Source: Nymphaea colorata (Eukaryota > Streptophyta > Magnoliopsida > Nymphaeales > Nymphaeaceae). From it: a DNA stretch of 64,000 nt. The translations under genes and the position numbers were made by a program. The notes beneath the pieces are model-generated. The model was not told the origin of the DNA, did not search any database, and saw nothing but the letters and a program-made list of their open reading frames with translations. This document shows positions 45,937 to 58,845 of this stretch, in pieces. The stretch is from contig NW_022204507.1 of the NCBI RefSeq assembly GCF_008831285.2, positions 6,964,174-7,028,173 of the forward strand, written 5' to 3'. Position 1 is the stretch's first letter, and each line of letters begins with the position of its first letter.

Positions 45937-46189
45937 AAATTCCAGCTTAGAAAATTTCCATATGAAAAGGATATGGGGGTTTTTCCCACTTGGCTTAAAG
46001 ATGAAGTATAAGAGCGGATTTTGGAAACGTTATTAAGAATAATGGGTGAAAGGTGAGGAGATTAAGTGTCTGCACATGCATCTTGGTAGTCATTCTGAAA
46101 GGTGAAATTATTTTAGGAGTTGCAGTGCCTATTATTCAAGCACTTTGCAATTGTTTTAACGTGATCACTGACTTTTCAGTACAACAAGT

Positions 46190-48255
46190 GAACCGATTTG
46201 AACCCTGAATATGCCATCCTGTTGAAGATCGAGCTAGTTTCTTTCAAAGAAACAAAATGTGTTGAAAGATGGCAAGCTGCAATGAAAGATAAGATGAAGG
46301 TATTGATGCAAAAGCATACCTAGGAGCTTGTACTGAAGCTACAAGAGTAAAACCCATTACAAGCAAGTATATTTACAAAATAACAAGAAAGGTAGATGAC
46401 TCGATTGATAGATACATGGCTCATCTGATCACGAGTAGATTTTCATATCATTATGGTATTGACTTTTAAGAGAATTTCAGTCTTGTTGCTAAGATCACAT
46501 ATGTACATGTGTTGATAGTTGTCGTTGCAACCAAGTCTTGGAAGCTAAGGCAGATGGATGTGAAGAATGCCTTTTCGCATGGAGAGTTTGACCATGAAAT
46601 CTACATGGAACAACCTAAAAGATTTAGATTTATAGATAAGCCAGACTATGTCTGCAAATTGAGGAAGACACACACCCATAGCATGGTATGGAAAGATAGC
46701 TGAATTCTTAGTGTTTAACAGATTCCAAGTCACTTTAGCATATTTCAGTCTCTCATCCAGACAAATACAAAGATTAATATGATGTTAATTTATGTTGATG
46801 ACTTAATTATTAATGAAGATGGTAAGGAAGACATTAATCTCATTTATGAACATCTCACATTGAGATTTGAAATGAAAGAGCTGGGGGAGAGTTCAGACAT
46901 TTCCTTGGATTTAAAATTGATTACCAATCTAAAGAACTATTTTTAAGTCAAAATGAAATATGTCAATAACTTACTTTGTAAGTATGATATGTTCTATTCC
47001 AAACCTATCTCAAAACTAATTGAGATGAGTACTATGCCAGAATTGATGAAGAAAAGCTAGAAGACATCACTATGTACCAGCAACAGGTTAGAAACTTAAT
47101 ATACTTAACCTTGTCAAGACCAAACATTGCATATATAGTTTGTATTGTGAGTAGATTCATGAAAACCCCAAGGGAGCTACATTTAGAAGCAGTGAGAACA
47201 ATATTAAAGTATGCTAAAGAAACTACTAGCTATTTACTCTACAAAAGCGGATCAGCTTGTCAAGTCATCGGTCATTGTGATGCAGATGATGCTTGAGATT
47301 TGTTGGCTTGTAGATAGACTACTAAAGAGACGTTCAGTCTTGGAAGTGAGACAATTTCACGGTATAGTGAAAGACAACCAACAATTTCACTATCTACAAC
47401 AAAAACACAGTATATAATATAGCAGCATCTCAAGCAGTACAAAAATGTGATGCAATTACTGGAAGACATTAAAGAAGATGTGAGTGGGACTCTACTCAGA
47501 AACTAAAGGTAATATTAGACTTGAGAAAATCCTATCTTCTTTGCTTGGATGAAGTGCAACGTCACTTTATCACAGAAAAGATGAAGTGCAACGTCACTTT
47601 ATCACAGAAAAGATGTTCAGAGGAGAGATATAGTTGTTATAAATTGCTTTAGAAGATCAGGGTGCTGAAGGGACAGCCAGTGCAGATATTCACCAAGTTG
47701 AGAAGAGTTGTAGGTGTTATAAGTAAAAAGGCAGTAATGAGTGGGAAATTATAGCGGTTCATCACCGACTCTTTTGAAGAGTCGAGAGAACTCATGTTCT
47801 CTTCTTGCTTTGTCGGTGTACCCATTTTGGGTGCCACTTATGATCTAATAAAAGAGATGTTTTAAGAAGCTGGTGGAATTTTCCACCACCGACATCTTCT
47901 CACTACAAAGAGAGGTGCTGCTCATTGTGGTATCGATTGAGTCTCAAGTGAGTGAAAGTGAATGTGAAGGTGCTCGTGTGCTCACTTTGTGAACTAGTGA
48001 AGTGGTTGACTTAGTGTGTGCATCAAACGAAGGTGGGATGCTCGTTGGTAACATGCTTAGCAAGTGAACCTCAGTAAGTCCATTTATGTATTGTGTTACT
48101 GCGTAAGCACTTTATGAATAATAGTAGTCTACTATTAAGTGTGTTGCTTGATGAAATTCATGATTTAGATAAAGGGATTAGAACTTTTTTGGACACCGAG
48201 ACTCTGCCAGAATATGACAATAGCATAAATTATTGTTCAGATTTGGATCTAGAGG
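46190..48255 (+). mobile_element. Decayed Ty1/copia fragment with most of a 3' LTR (segment B)
   Basis: Partner of 7,440-9,160. It shows RT blocks LRQMDVKNAFSHGEFDHEIY (46,546-), MLIYVDDLIINED in a broken frame near 46,780, SRPNIAYIVCIVSRFMKTPR (47,115-), and an RNase H remnant. The polypurine-like stretch and an LTR of about 500 bp follow (about 47,753-48,255), with the ATCACCGACTCTT start, degraded versions of the copia1 LTR hairpins and a CGAGACTCTGCCAGAATATG stretch near its end. A 32-bp phrase containing GAAGTGCAACGTCACTTTA is duplicated in tandem at 47,552-47,615. Non-functional. Confidence 0.85.
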
Positions 48256-49670
48256 AATTAAAATCATCCGAAGTCCAAATTTTCTACAAACAAGTGCAGC
48301 TCAAATTTCATTATAAATCTTTTGAAACTATCTGAATTTTTCAAAATTCGTTGTGTCTTTACATGCTCAAGGATATTGTTCAATGTTCCACATTTTTATC
48401 TGGTGGCATAGAATGCGTAATGATATATCTAGTTATTTGTTGTGTCCATTAAATAACGTTATGACAGAGTATAGATGATAAATATACAGTTAGAAAGATT
48501 GTAGTTTCCAGCTGGGATGTAACATGTACCCTTGAACCATTATAAGCTTGATAGATTCTGCCAACAATTACAAAATGTGCAATAATCTTTGACTTTTGGA
48601 TAGATTATTTGTTTATGCTTTAAAAAAAATATGCATCCACTAGAAACAAGGTTTCCAGCCTCTGAACATGTCTGCGATTATGGATTTTTCCAAAAGCCTT
48701 AATTTTTGCAGGAATGTGCAATAATCCAAACTGATTCAGACTATCACTTCCAAAATATGCTACTTAGCTTCATATTCCTGACATTCCCAGTCAAATGATT
48801 AACTTCATGTTTAAACTCATAATCTCTGGATTCTTAGTTGTTGATATTGTTCACCCCACTTGGGAGCAACAAGCACAGAACAAGTCATTTGGTGCTTAAT
48901 TAGTTTTCCAATATGAAACACTGCCAAGGTAGAGATTATTATTGTAGTTGGCATACCATGATATCTATCGTGTGGATATGGGCCCCGAAACATATTACAA
49001 TATTAAAACGTTAGATCACCTGAACTCGACGTGTGGGTAAAATAAACTAAGCGCTAGTGCCGCATGTAACTAGAAGGCTTTTGAGATATGATGTGGATTG
49101 GTTGACATGTGATGAGAAAACAAAAATGCTTGCTCTTGGCAGATTGAATCCAACTAAGGCATGGGTTTGACAAATATTAACCATGGCGTAGAAAGAAAAT
49201 GCCTACACAATTATGATCTTTTGTTTTCCAGGTAAAAGACCCAACTAAGGCCTGGGTTTGATGAATATTCGTGAACTAAATTACATCATTCTTGGCGGAT
49301 TGAATCCAATCTGCTCTTCGTGTAATTATTTAGAAATTATGCTACCCAAATGGTACGTCTCCATGACTTTTTTTTTTTTTGGAGGCGTTAGGCTGGCATG
49401 AAGATTCATAAGAATTTAGCCAGTACTGCAAGCACATCAGCATACCCGTTCGTTACGTGTCTCTGCAACGAAATTAATTAAGTGTTCATATTTCGAGGTC
49501 CAAAGCGATAAAAAAAGAATAGTATAAATGAATAAGCATATGAAATAAAACCAAATAACCTTTAAAATAATATTATTTAAACTAAAAACCAACATTAACT
49601 AATAGGCGGCAAACTTGTTGGTCACAAAAATTGATTTGGCATGCTTGAGCAGGGCGATTCAAATAACGAT

Positions 49671-49673
<3 letters not shown>
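48256..49673. repeat. Segment B, upstream conserved block
   Basis: Aligns with 9,161-11,030 of segment A without the hAT-like MITE. No gene was recognised; the open frame at 48,093-48,335 is LTR-derived at its left end. Confidence 0.6.

Positions 49674-49737
<64 letters not shown>
49674..49737. repeat. (TA)n microsatellite
   Basis: About 31 TA units beside the SINE of segment B. Segment A has only a short ATATAT run at the matching place (about 10,990). Confidence 0.95.
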
Positions 49738-49740
<3 letters not shown>

Positions 49741-49744
49741 GCAT

Positions 49745-49990
49745 ATTTTCAGGTGAGGAAAATTTACATCAGGAAAAGAAGTTCAAGGCCCCTTCACCAT
49801 TCTCTCAAACTAAGGTCTTAAGCTGTGTCCATATCAGCGATAACAAGGGTGTACCCTACAACTTTACGTATTGCACCCCACTACATAAGGCATGAGGGCA
49901 TAATGCTCATGAGAATCAAACTAGAGAGTTGCCACTTTATAAGTCTTTGGCCTGACAAGGTACGCTATAGCTATTGAGAAAGAATTGCAT
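49745..49990 (-). repeat. tRNA-related SINE, copy in segment B
   Basis: Counterpart of 11,030-11,275, with degraded A and B boxes. Confidence 0.45.
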
Positions 49991-50041
49991 ATATATTAAC
50001 TAGGATGATGGAAATGACAATTTTATATACCACAAATAACA

Positions 50042-50044
<3 letters not shown>

Positions 50045-50108
<64 letters not shown>

Positions 50109-50125
50109 TTATTTATTTATTTATA
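50045..50125. repeat. (TA)n/(TTTA)n microsatellite
   Basis: About 30 TA units followed by TTTA units, just before the conserved promoter-proximal block of segment B. Confidence 0.95.
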
Positions 50126-50279
50126 TTTATATTGAGGTATGGCCATGCTTATTTCTGTTCATAGGTGACCTCCTTGACAATGTCAAACTTTGGAGGCATA
50201 AGCCCCTTGACATGAAAGTGCCCACAGTTTTTGTGGTATTGACTTCATGCACTAAACGTGCAAAGCAGTTTACTGTTAG

Positions 50280-50282
<3 letters not shown>

Positions 50283-50334
<52 letters not shown>
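50283..50334 (+). promoter_or_regulatory. TATA-box position of segment B expanded into (TA)n
   Basis: About 26 TA units lie exactly where segments A, E and D have a single TATA box (between the GCAAAGCAGTTT block and the CACA-rich start-site block). Expansion could alter or abolish start-site choice. Confidence 0.55.
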
Positions 50335-50340
<6 letters not shown>

Positions 50341-50449
50341 CATGCAAAAAACACAACACAACCTCTGTGGTTGGATAGACAGGCGCTGGCTCGAAGGGAT
50401 TTTAGGACCACAAATATTGAACAGGGATCAAAACTTGTTCACCGCAACC

Positions 50450-50486
50450 ATGCATAACAAAGAAGCTCAGGTGGTGGAGTTAACAG
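50450..50486 (+). pseudogene. Exon 1 of the duplicated gene, segment B
   Basis: ATG at 50,450 in context CGCAACCATGC; reads MHNKEAQVVELT plus one base, then G|GTATAA donor. 37 nt, 3 nt shorter than segment D (40 nt), keeping frame. It joins exon 2 at 50,678 in frame, giving MHNKEAQVVELTVDLNLNPN and on. The exon itself is intact, but the copy fails later: exon 3 has an early TGA (53,565-53,567). Called pseudogene for the whole copy. Confidence 0.45.
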
Positions 50487-50677
50487 GTATAATCATCTGT
50501 CTGCACACTCCATTATGTGTTAGTGGCCTATAACTAGCTACTCCTATATCTTCATCACCTTTGCCATCACCATTTCACCTTGTGAATTCTCCTTCATCAT
50601 CATCTTCTTCTTCTTCTTCTTGTTCAACATCTCTGGCTAGTGGTGGGTTCAAATACTTTTGCGGACCAGTTTTGCAG

Positions 50678-50782
50678 TTGATCTCAATCTCAATCCCAAC
50701 AATGACATCTGCAGGCAAGATCCTTCAGTAGTTATTGACTATCCCGGAGGAGGTGCCCCACGCAGCACCAGGACTTGTGTAG
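50678..50782 (+). pseudogene. Exon 2 of the duplicated gene, segment B
   Basis: After a TTTTGCAG acceptor it reads (V)DLNLNPNNDICRQDPSVVID then YPGGGAPRSTRTCVG, open, with a G|GTAAGC donor. 105 nt as in segment A, 99 nt in D. The block is better conserved than the introns around it, and its length differences preserve frame, which supports coding origin. No known domain recognised. Confidence 0.5.
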
Positions 50783-51080
50783 GTAAGCGAGCAAATCTGG
50801 TTATATGCATAGACCAGTAAACAAATGCATTGTGCATAGGATCTTGTGCATGCCAAGTACCCCCAAAATGTGGGTGAGGGGCACAATACAAGTGGGTCAT
50901 GGTACACTTGGCTTTTTTTAAAAGGCTGTACACCATGCACGTAACTAGATTTTGGTAAGTAAATCAAACTTTTATTTCGGTTTCAAGAACAAAACGTGCA
51001 TTGTTTCTACAAAAATGTTAGACATAAGAAAATTGAATGGTGACTCCAACTTTTTATTGTCATCCTCATTTAAGTGGAAC

Positions 51081-51265
51081 CAGGGACGGAGGGGCCTGCC
51101 GGGGCCATGGCCTCACCCCAGCAAATTGAAAAAAAAAACATAGAAAAAATTGAAAACTTTTAGTTGTGCCTTGTATTGTTTGGATTCGGGTTCAGTTTGG
51201 CCCCACCCGGATCCGCAGGTTGGACTGTTTGGCCCACTCCTAAAAAAATCTTAGTTCTGCCCCTG
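51081..51265 (+). mobile_element. hAT-like MITE, present in segment B only
   Basis: Begins CAGGGACGGAGGGGCC and ends AGTTCTGCCCCTG (inverted repeat CAGGG(A/G)C(G/A)GA). Segment A reads straight through the site near 16,075, so the insertion came after the duplication. Flanking 8-mers no longer match well. Same family as 10,335 and 33,586. Confidence 0.65.
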
Positions 51266-51465
51266 GAAGAGCCATTCGATCTATCATGATAGATGGTTAA
51301 GAAAAAACAATGAAAAATGGTGATAGACTTTTTGTCATTTAGTATTAAATTTCATCTTTTTCTTCTTGTTTTTCTCTCAACCATATATATGCATTAGATG
51401 GACGGCCTTGGTTAGATAGCAGGGTGACTATAAATAGCTGGAGTCATCATTTGCTCACTCGCTCA

Positions 51466-51498
<33 letters not shown>

Positions 51499-53556
51499 AG
51501 TTGGCGAAAACGAGACCACTTGGGTAAGAGGGAAAAAACAAACCCATCAAATTAATTATTAAAATATTTGCTTTTACAATCTCACCTTACAAGTATGATC
51601 TTAAAGAATAATTTTCAGAGCAACAAATAATTTTTTCTTGCTTAAATAATGTTTCTTAATCATAAAAAAATGAACAACTCTTATAACATCAAAATTTTGG
51701 TAATGGAAAGATTAATTTTAGAAAAGAAAGTCTGGAACTAAAGCATGATTTATATTAAACTAGTGTTTATAAACACACTAGAAGGTTCATTTTTTGTTTA
51801 AAACACTTTTTAACACAAATTTAAGAGGCTTGGCTTTTATCACTTACCCAAATGGACAAGTACCTACCAATCATTCATATATATATATATATATGTGTGT
51901 GTGTGTTGGGGGGGGGGGGGGGGTGTGTGGAACCACAATGATCCACCCCTTGTAGTGTATGGACACCTTCTTAGAAGGTAGTTTTAAAGTACAAATCAAT
52001 TTCTGTGAATGGCAAAAGAAAAATCCTTGAATTTCAGCACATAATTAAACAAGATTAGAAACATTAATTAATCTACCTCAATTATGGATGATAGGTATTA
52101 ATAGCTAAACAGTCTGCCATCTTGAGTCCGTAACACAGCCCCCATCCTCGGTGACCAGGTCCATTAAGTAAATGGATTGGGCAACACCCAGGTTTATTGG
52201 GCCCAAGGATCGATTTCTCAACATAGTCCAGACCAGTAACCAACCAAGCCCCTCACTATCGAGGGTCAAGCACAAGGTTCGATCGTAGTTTAAACTGGCA
52301 CGTGAGAGAAAATAAGATCCAGTCATTAACTGGATTCGGTTGTCTTAGGTAGTTAGAAACCTAAATCTAGATTTGATCAGAGTGAAATTCTTTGCCATTT
52401 TACAGTAAATACATAGGATTTAAAGTTACTTGAACCCAATTTTGAGCTGATCGAACTCCAAGTACGTACTGCAAAATCAACTCCAACGTACAACCAATTC
52501 GGACCCAATTAGGCTGGACTCAAGAAAACTCGATAGAATCCCACCGCTCTTCTCATGTTCCACCCCAGCCTGCCTGGGGGATTCACTTGTATCTATCGTC
52601 TAACTTTATGCTAAAAGCAATTTAAGAGTCCTTAATTCGGCATGCAAGAAAGGCGTACTTAATAGTTCTGTATCCAAAACAGCTGAAGCAAGACATGAAA
52701 AATATGCAACTCTTAGGATCGGACAGGTTGGCAACGAGAACAATTTGTAAACTGCTTTATGAATACGTTTTAAAGATTGAGACAGATTTATGAAACACAT
52801 TTGTTGTAATGTTCATGAGTCTCTTCAAAGATTTTTTGGGCATATTCATAGAATACTTATAAGCTGTTTGTTTTGTCAAATGGGCCTTTAGGTTAACAAT
52901 CCTACATATACATGGCCCTTTTCGGCCTAGGAAGAATTAGAAACAACTTGAAACGCAACTAGCATAAGCAAAATAATAATGTCATGACATGGAAAGGACA
53001 GCGATAAGGAAATATGTTGGCTGTTGTAGTAATGTGAAAAAATTTCAGGATATTTATGGTTCATTTGGTATATCTGATCATATTTCTGTTCAAATAAAAC
53101 ACTCTGTCATCCGAGAAAGGGAGAAAAAGGCCTTAGCCACATAAACAGGAAGAAGAAACGTTAGCTTAGATATGTAGACCTTGTGATGATTTGTTTTGTA
53201 AAGTAATCAGTTTAATTTCGTTTCTCATCTATCAAATTAATTACAAATAAAGCATACATACATAGGAAGTCGAACGTTTTGCTCTCAGTTCAAAAGTTTA
53301 TAGTTCTAGGATTTCAGCAGAAAAAATAAAAAATAAAATAAAAATTAAAAATTTCCAAAACCAATCCATGTTTTGAAAATAGACTCATATTCTTTACTTG
53401 CCCACTCCACCATGTTAGGGCCTAGTTTTTAGGCTGACCTGGCAGCCAAACGAACAGTTAAATCCCTATTTAGCTATTTCAGATGGACTTTGATTAACCA
53501 TCTGATATGTGTATATACGCCCAATTTTCCTAACGTTTTCGAGCTTGTGGATTCAG
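51266..53556. repeat. Segment B intron-like spacer
   Basis: Counterpart of 16,080-18,232 plus 24,190-24,353 of segment A. A poly-G run lies at 51,909-51,923 after a (TA)n(TG)n tract. The 73-codon minus frame at 52,105-52,326 is not conserved and is not called. Confidence 0.6.
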
Positions 53557-53684
53557 ATTCTAACTGACCAAGCTCTACAGACAGGTTGGATGACATTAGC
53601 TCTCTTCAAAAAGATTTCAGAATTAAATGTAAGAATCCAAAACAGGAGGACGCAGATGCCGATCCTTGATCTTCCTCATGGCAC
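53557..53684 (+). pseudogene. Exon-3-like block of the duplicated gene, segment B
   Basis: Same borders and length (128 nt) as segment A, but TGA at 53,565-53,567, a second in-frame TGA near 53,667 and other changes close the frame. Confidence 0.4.
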
Positions 53685-53784
53685 GTAAGCATGTCATTAA
53701 TATGAATTCTCCCAACGCACCTCTCCTGCTTTGACACTTCATTTTGCAAATATTATTAATTTCTGCCTTTCCTGCATCATGTAG

Positions 53785-53856
53785 GGTTTCTCTGGACAGG
53801 GCTCTTAGAGATGGAGAAGATGAACTAACAATCTAACTGGATTACACAAACTCGAG
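53785..53856 (+). pseudogene. Exon-4-like block of the duplicated gene, segment B
   Basis: Very close to 24,582-24,654 and likewise interrupted by TAA after GEDELTI. Confidence 0.35.
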
Positions 53857-56428
53857 GTTTTAAACAGAGCACGTATCATGAGCATAGTTCACTTATACTG
53901 CAAAGATGAATGGTAGAAATATCACTGTAGATTTCTCAATATATAGCCACGAGGATCTTAGTGTGAACAACCAAATCAAGGAGACAACTAACCACGGTTA
54001 ATAAGTTGAAGCTGCTTATATTGAATTTTCTAGGCAAGTAAAGAGGGAAAAAATCGACTCAAATAACTGTATTTTGCTCATTAACTAGTCACCCCACTAG
54101 CCACTGTGCTCTTTAGGAAAGTTAACTCAACCACAATCTTTTTGATGTGGGACTTCCTCAATGGGGGCTGTTTGTGTTGCCGCCCAACGGAATTCCTCCA
54201 CCAAGTCTTGGATAGCCATCTCAGAGGCATCCATTCTTGCTCCCAAGCCATCACTGATCTGAAGACTCGATTGACTCCACTTGGTTGATGAGGAACCAAA
54301 CAATTCAGGTTGAGCATGAGTATTTCACAAGAGGCAGCTTGGATTACTACATGGGGCTAAAAAACGGCTGCCCATGAGCAGAAATTATTGACTTGAAGTA
54401 ATACTTGGTTATTTGCTTATTTTATTTTTTTTGAACAGGGGGAGGAGCGGTAAGGCATGCAGCTGACGTTAGGATAAGAATGCAACATAGTTGGGATGAT
54501 GTGTGTAAAACTTCATGCTTGTTGTGCTTAATTGCACTTCTGCTTCCAAAAGTTTTGGAATTTCATATTTCGTATTATCCATTGCAGGGAGGTGTACAAC
54601 AACAGATATGGATTTGCCAATTATGGCATCAAACATCTTAAGTTGGCACCTGAACTTTTCAAAGATTTTCAAAATGACCAGAAATAATCATAAAGATTTT
54701 CATATCAGCGCTTTTGGAGCTTTCAGACATTTTGGAAATAAACATACTCCTTTATAAAAAAAATTCAAGGCTAATGCTCCATAGCTTTTTATAAATTTCT
54801 CAAAATGGTTATTAAAATATTTCAACTGTTGCAAATTTTTTTCCTTGTGCCTAACAAACAAAGTCCAAATATTATAGGCATTAAAGTCTTCTTCCACCAA
54901 ACTCTACTTGAATTCCGAATAGGAAATAATATTTCTCTTCCACGGACTCTAAAATTATTATTCTGAACTAAAATCCTAGAACATTGAAAATCCTGTGGCC
55001 ATCAAGCGCCACCTTAAGAAATTGAAAATCATCATGTAGAAGAGGACCTAAAAACTAAGCATTAGAACAAAGTTGTCGGGGCTTAGACTGGAGGTCTGAC
55101 TTTCTGCATTGAGGAAATAAAGTCTTGATGTGGATTAAAAACATGCATCTGAAACCATGAGAAGAAGAAAAGTCTGTGATCAACCACTCACAACCCAGCA
55201 CCTTTTCAACATTATCTGGACATGCTTGTGGTTATGGATTTTTTCAAAAGCCTTTAGTTTTGCATCAAATATTAGTTAGCTTCATCTACATTAATATACT
55301 CAGTCAAAGGATTGGCTCTCTATGATTGATTTCAAAGCCTCTGGATTCTTTATAAAACACTGCCAATATAGAGATTAATCTAACCATCATCAGCACATGC
55401 ACAGGTCCATTGGGAATATATATGTGGTCCCCTAAACGTATTACAACATTGAAACATTACATCTCCTTAACTCCACTTGTGGTGAAATAAGGTGCTAATG
55501 CCTGCAGCTAGAATATTTTGATGTGATGGTTTGGTGGACGTGATAAAAAATTGAAAAAATAAGTTAAAAAACTAGCAAACCATGCCATAGAATGAAAATG
55601 CCTACATGAAACCATGTACTCATTCATAGCAGTAGCAAGATTTCTATATATTTTTTTAAGAATAAGCACATTGAGAAGTCCACTGGATATTACAAAAGAC
55701 ATCATGAAAGGGCTCTTTTTTGAGAGCAAGTTCCATACGCTACTGCCACGTACGCAACAAGCGTATGTCAGATGTGGAAGGTACTACCAATATGCACATT
55801 TACATTTATGCCCATACATTACATATGCATATGCATGAGATAACAAATAGGTATAAAATGACATATAAATATGAGATAATGTGTATAAGATAACAAAAGA
55901 TTTATGAGATCATGAGATAACAGAAAGATGTATGAGATAACGGTAAACATAAGTATGAGATAATATTAATGAGACAACACATGATTTATGAGATAATAAT
56001 ATAACAGACAAATGTATGAGATAAAATAATAAGATAACAGATCAATGTATGAGATAGTGTTAAGAATAAGTATGAGATCATGTTTATGAGATAATAAATT
56101 TTGGGTCACAATAGCCTTTTTATGTTTCCAAGGATAATATAAGAGTCGACCGGAATGATCATAAATAATTTTATTTTTCAATAAAAAACCCAAGTGACGC
56201 TTCAGTTTGACAAGTGATCAAACGACCAAATTTAGCAATTCTTAGTAGATTGAATTCAATCTTTAATTTTATAATAGCCGTTGTGTCAGTTAGTACTAGA
56301 TGATGAAAGATCTTAATTTCTTCTTATTTTCCTCTCAATTGTGTATGACAATGGGTTGGATGACTCTCATAAATTGATTCAATCAATTTTCTTAGATATA
56401 TATATATATATTAAATAGTGACTAGTTT
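53857..56428. repeat. Segment B, 3' part of the duplicated unit
   Basis: Aligns with 24,655-27,278. A block at 54,440-54,505 reads GGAVRHAADVRIRMQ and matches GGAQSIAGDITIRMQ in segment C (30,753-30,823), probably a further exon. The TATGAGATAA minisatellite counterpart is at 55,835-56,100. Confidence 0.5.
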
Positions 56429-56865
56429 TTTAGAGTCACCTAACCATCTATTCTATACCGTCTAATCCAACATTATGGATGACTAAGAAAAAAATAATGA
56501 GAAAAAGATACTTGGTATTTTCGTTATCTAATATTAGTTTACACCTTTTTATCATTGTTTTTCTCTCAACCATCCATATGTTTTAAATGAACGACCTTGG
56601 TTAAATGGTTGAGTGATTCTAAGGTCTTGTTTGATGCACAAGAATGAAGATTTTTTCAAAGTATGGGGGGAAGATTTTTTTTGTGGAAAAAAATCGGACC
56701 TAGAGAGGTCTGACTTATTTTTTTTGGGGGTGTGTGGGAGTTTTTCTGAATTCATTGAAAAATGCATGGTAAAATTGCCTTTGTTTGATGCTGCAGGGAA
56801 AAACCATACAAACTTGAAAAAAAATCCACCTTGCAAAGTGCTTTTCTTGTGTATCAAACGGGGCT
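56429..56865. mobile_element. Two adjoining MITEs, segment B copies
   Basis: 56,429-56,622 is the TTAGAGTCAC-ended element and 56,623-56,865 the Tourist-like one (GGTCTTGTTTGATGCAC end, TAA at 56,620-56,622 and 56,866-56,868). They match 27,279-27,782 and so predate the duplication; the second is about 70 bp shorter here. Confidence 0.6.
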
Positions 56866-57549
56866 TAAACGACCAGAGTCATCGTTCACTCATTATATGT
56901 ATAAGAAAATAGTTAGATACTAGACTCTTATATACCAGATTGGATGAAAATTGTGCATATGAGTCATTGATTTTAACAAGATCAGATGTTTCAGAATAAA
57001 TTGAAGAAAATAGAAACCAAGTTAATTTTACTTTCAAGCTGCCGAAATGCCGCTCATAAGAGGGAATAAATAAACTTCATTAGTCAAGATCTATGACTTT
57101 TTTTAAAAGGTATTCCTCTTTTTTGAAAATACAACTTTTTTTTTAACTTAATCACCACCATCTAGTCTCATTAAAATTAAGAGCTTTACAGAATCCCCAT
57201 TTAATTTGGTATATAAGAGAACCTCGACCAACAGAGCATATCCAAAAAATAATCACCCAAATCCAGCTCACGTATTGATCTAGTTGATCGAATGAAGTAC
57301 TCTAGTAGTCTGGTTGTTTAGATAGATCCATTGAATAAGAAACTAATTTATAATCGATGCCCTTGCATTTTGCTCGGATCATGTTCAGGTAATATGATTT
57401 TCATCCACTGGCAGCGATACTCGTAGGCATGCAGAGCTTCAACTCTGTTGCCAGAAAAACAAAAAATCACATGCTTCTAAGCACTGATTGGCTTCATAGC
57501 ATCTAGGTAAAAGGCGTTGGTTTTTCTGTTGGAAAACTGATGAATGTTG

Positions 57550-57844
57550 TTAGGCGCAATAAGAAAACAAGTCAAGTGTATTTTTTATTGTAGTAAATTT
57601 TTACTTTGTTGAAGTCATGTTTCCCAACATTTCTCCCTTTTTCTTTCTTAATGCACAATGTTTTAACCAAAAGATGTTCAAGCATGACCTCAAGAAGTGA
57701 GGCCAGGTCCTGCTTCCTTCTCCTGCTGTGGATAGGTCGCCTCCTTTGGAATGTCAAACTTCCAGGCAAGGGCCCGTAGTTTTTTTGGTATACTTGACTT
57801 CATTCGCCACATGTGCAAAGCAGTGCATGGTTTAACTCTACGTC
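57550..57844 (+). repeat. Segment E promoter-proximal block
   Basis: Aligns with 61,580-61,824 of segment D (phrases CAAACTTCCAGGCAAG, GCAAAGCAGT and TTTAACTCTACGTCTATATA). It is the start of a fourth unit copy, separated from B by about 80 bp of new sequence. Confidence 0.6.
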
Positions 57845-57853
57845 TATATAAAT
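57845..57853 (+). promoter_or_regulatory. Putative TATA box, segment E
   Basis: TATATAAAT, aligned with 61,825 in segment D. A long microsatellite now separates it from the exon 1 remnant. Confidence 0.45.
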
Positions 57854-58095
57854 GCACAATGTTTGGGAGAAGGCTTTATGCCTTGGATTTTCTTCTTTCT
57901 ACAGAGGATGAGGTGGTAACAGGTTATCACTAAGCTGACTATTTTCACACATCCTTGTGGTTAGAGAGGCAGCAGCTAGGTAGAAGGATTTTACTTTAAC
58001 ATTTGAACAAGGTCGTAGTTAACTACGGACTCAAAATTTTTTTATTAAGGAGCACTGTTGTAAAAATTTTCATTTTTTATGGGACGCAAGAAATA

Positions 58096-58447
<352 letters not shown>

Positions 58448-58549
58448 ACATCTATATAAAACTAAAGAAAATTTTGTTGCTGCCGTAGGCAGCTGCCCAC
58501 ACCAGCTTATGTGCAGCTGTGTATTGGTCATAACTTGTTCACGGCAACC

Positions 58550-58594
58550 TTGTCTAAAGGTAAGGTATTGGAAGGAAGAGGGTGGAGTTAACAG
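58550..58594 (+). pseudogene. Exon 1 remnant of the duplicated gene, segment E
   Basis: The context CACGGCAACC is conserved but ATG has become TTG, and the exon is longer (45 nt) before the AACAG|GTATTA donor. No exon 2 follows: similarity to the unit fades after about 58,745. A dead copy. Confidence 0.45.
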
Positions 58595-58845
58595 GTATTA
58601 TCATGTCTGCTCGCTCTGTTTCATATCTCTAGTTGCTATCATCACCAGTCGTCATTTTCATCACCTTTGCAATCATGAGTTCTTTCTTGTTCTGCTCCTT
58701 CTTCTTCTTCCTCTTAAGGTATTTGAACAGTGATAGGTTAAACTACCACAAAGCTTTTGTTCCTGCACCTCAAAGCTCAGATGCAGAAATCTTAGGTGGA
58801 GATACAAACTATAGTTTTGTTTCTAGTACATTCTTGTGATATTAA

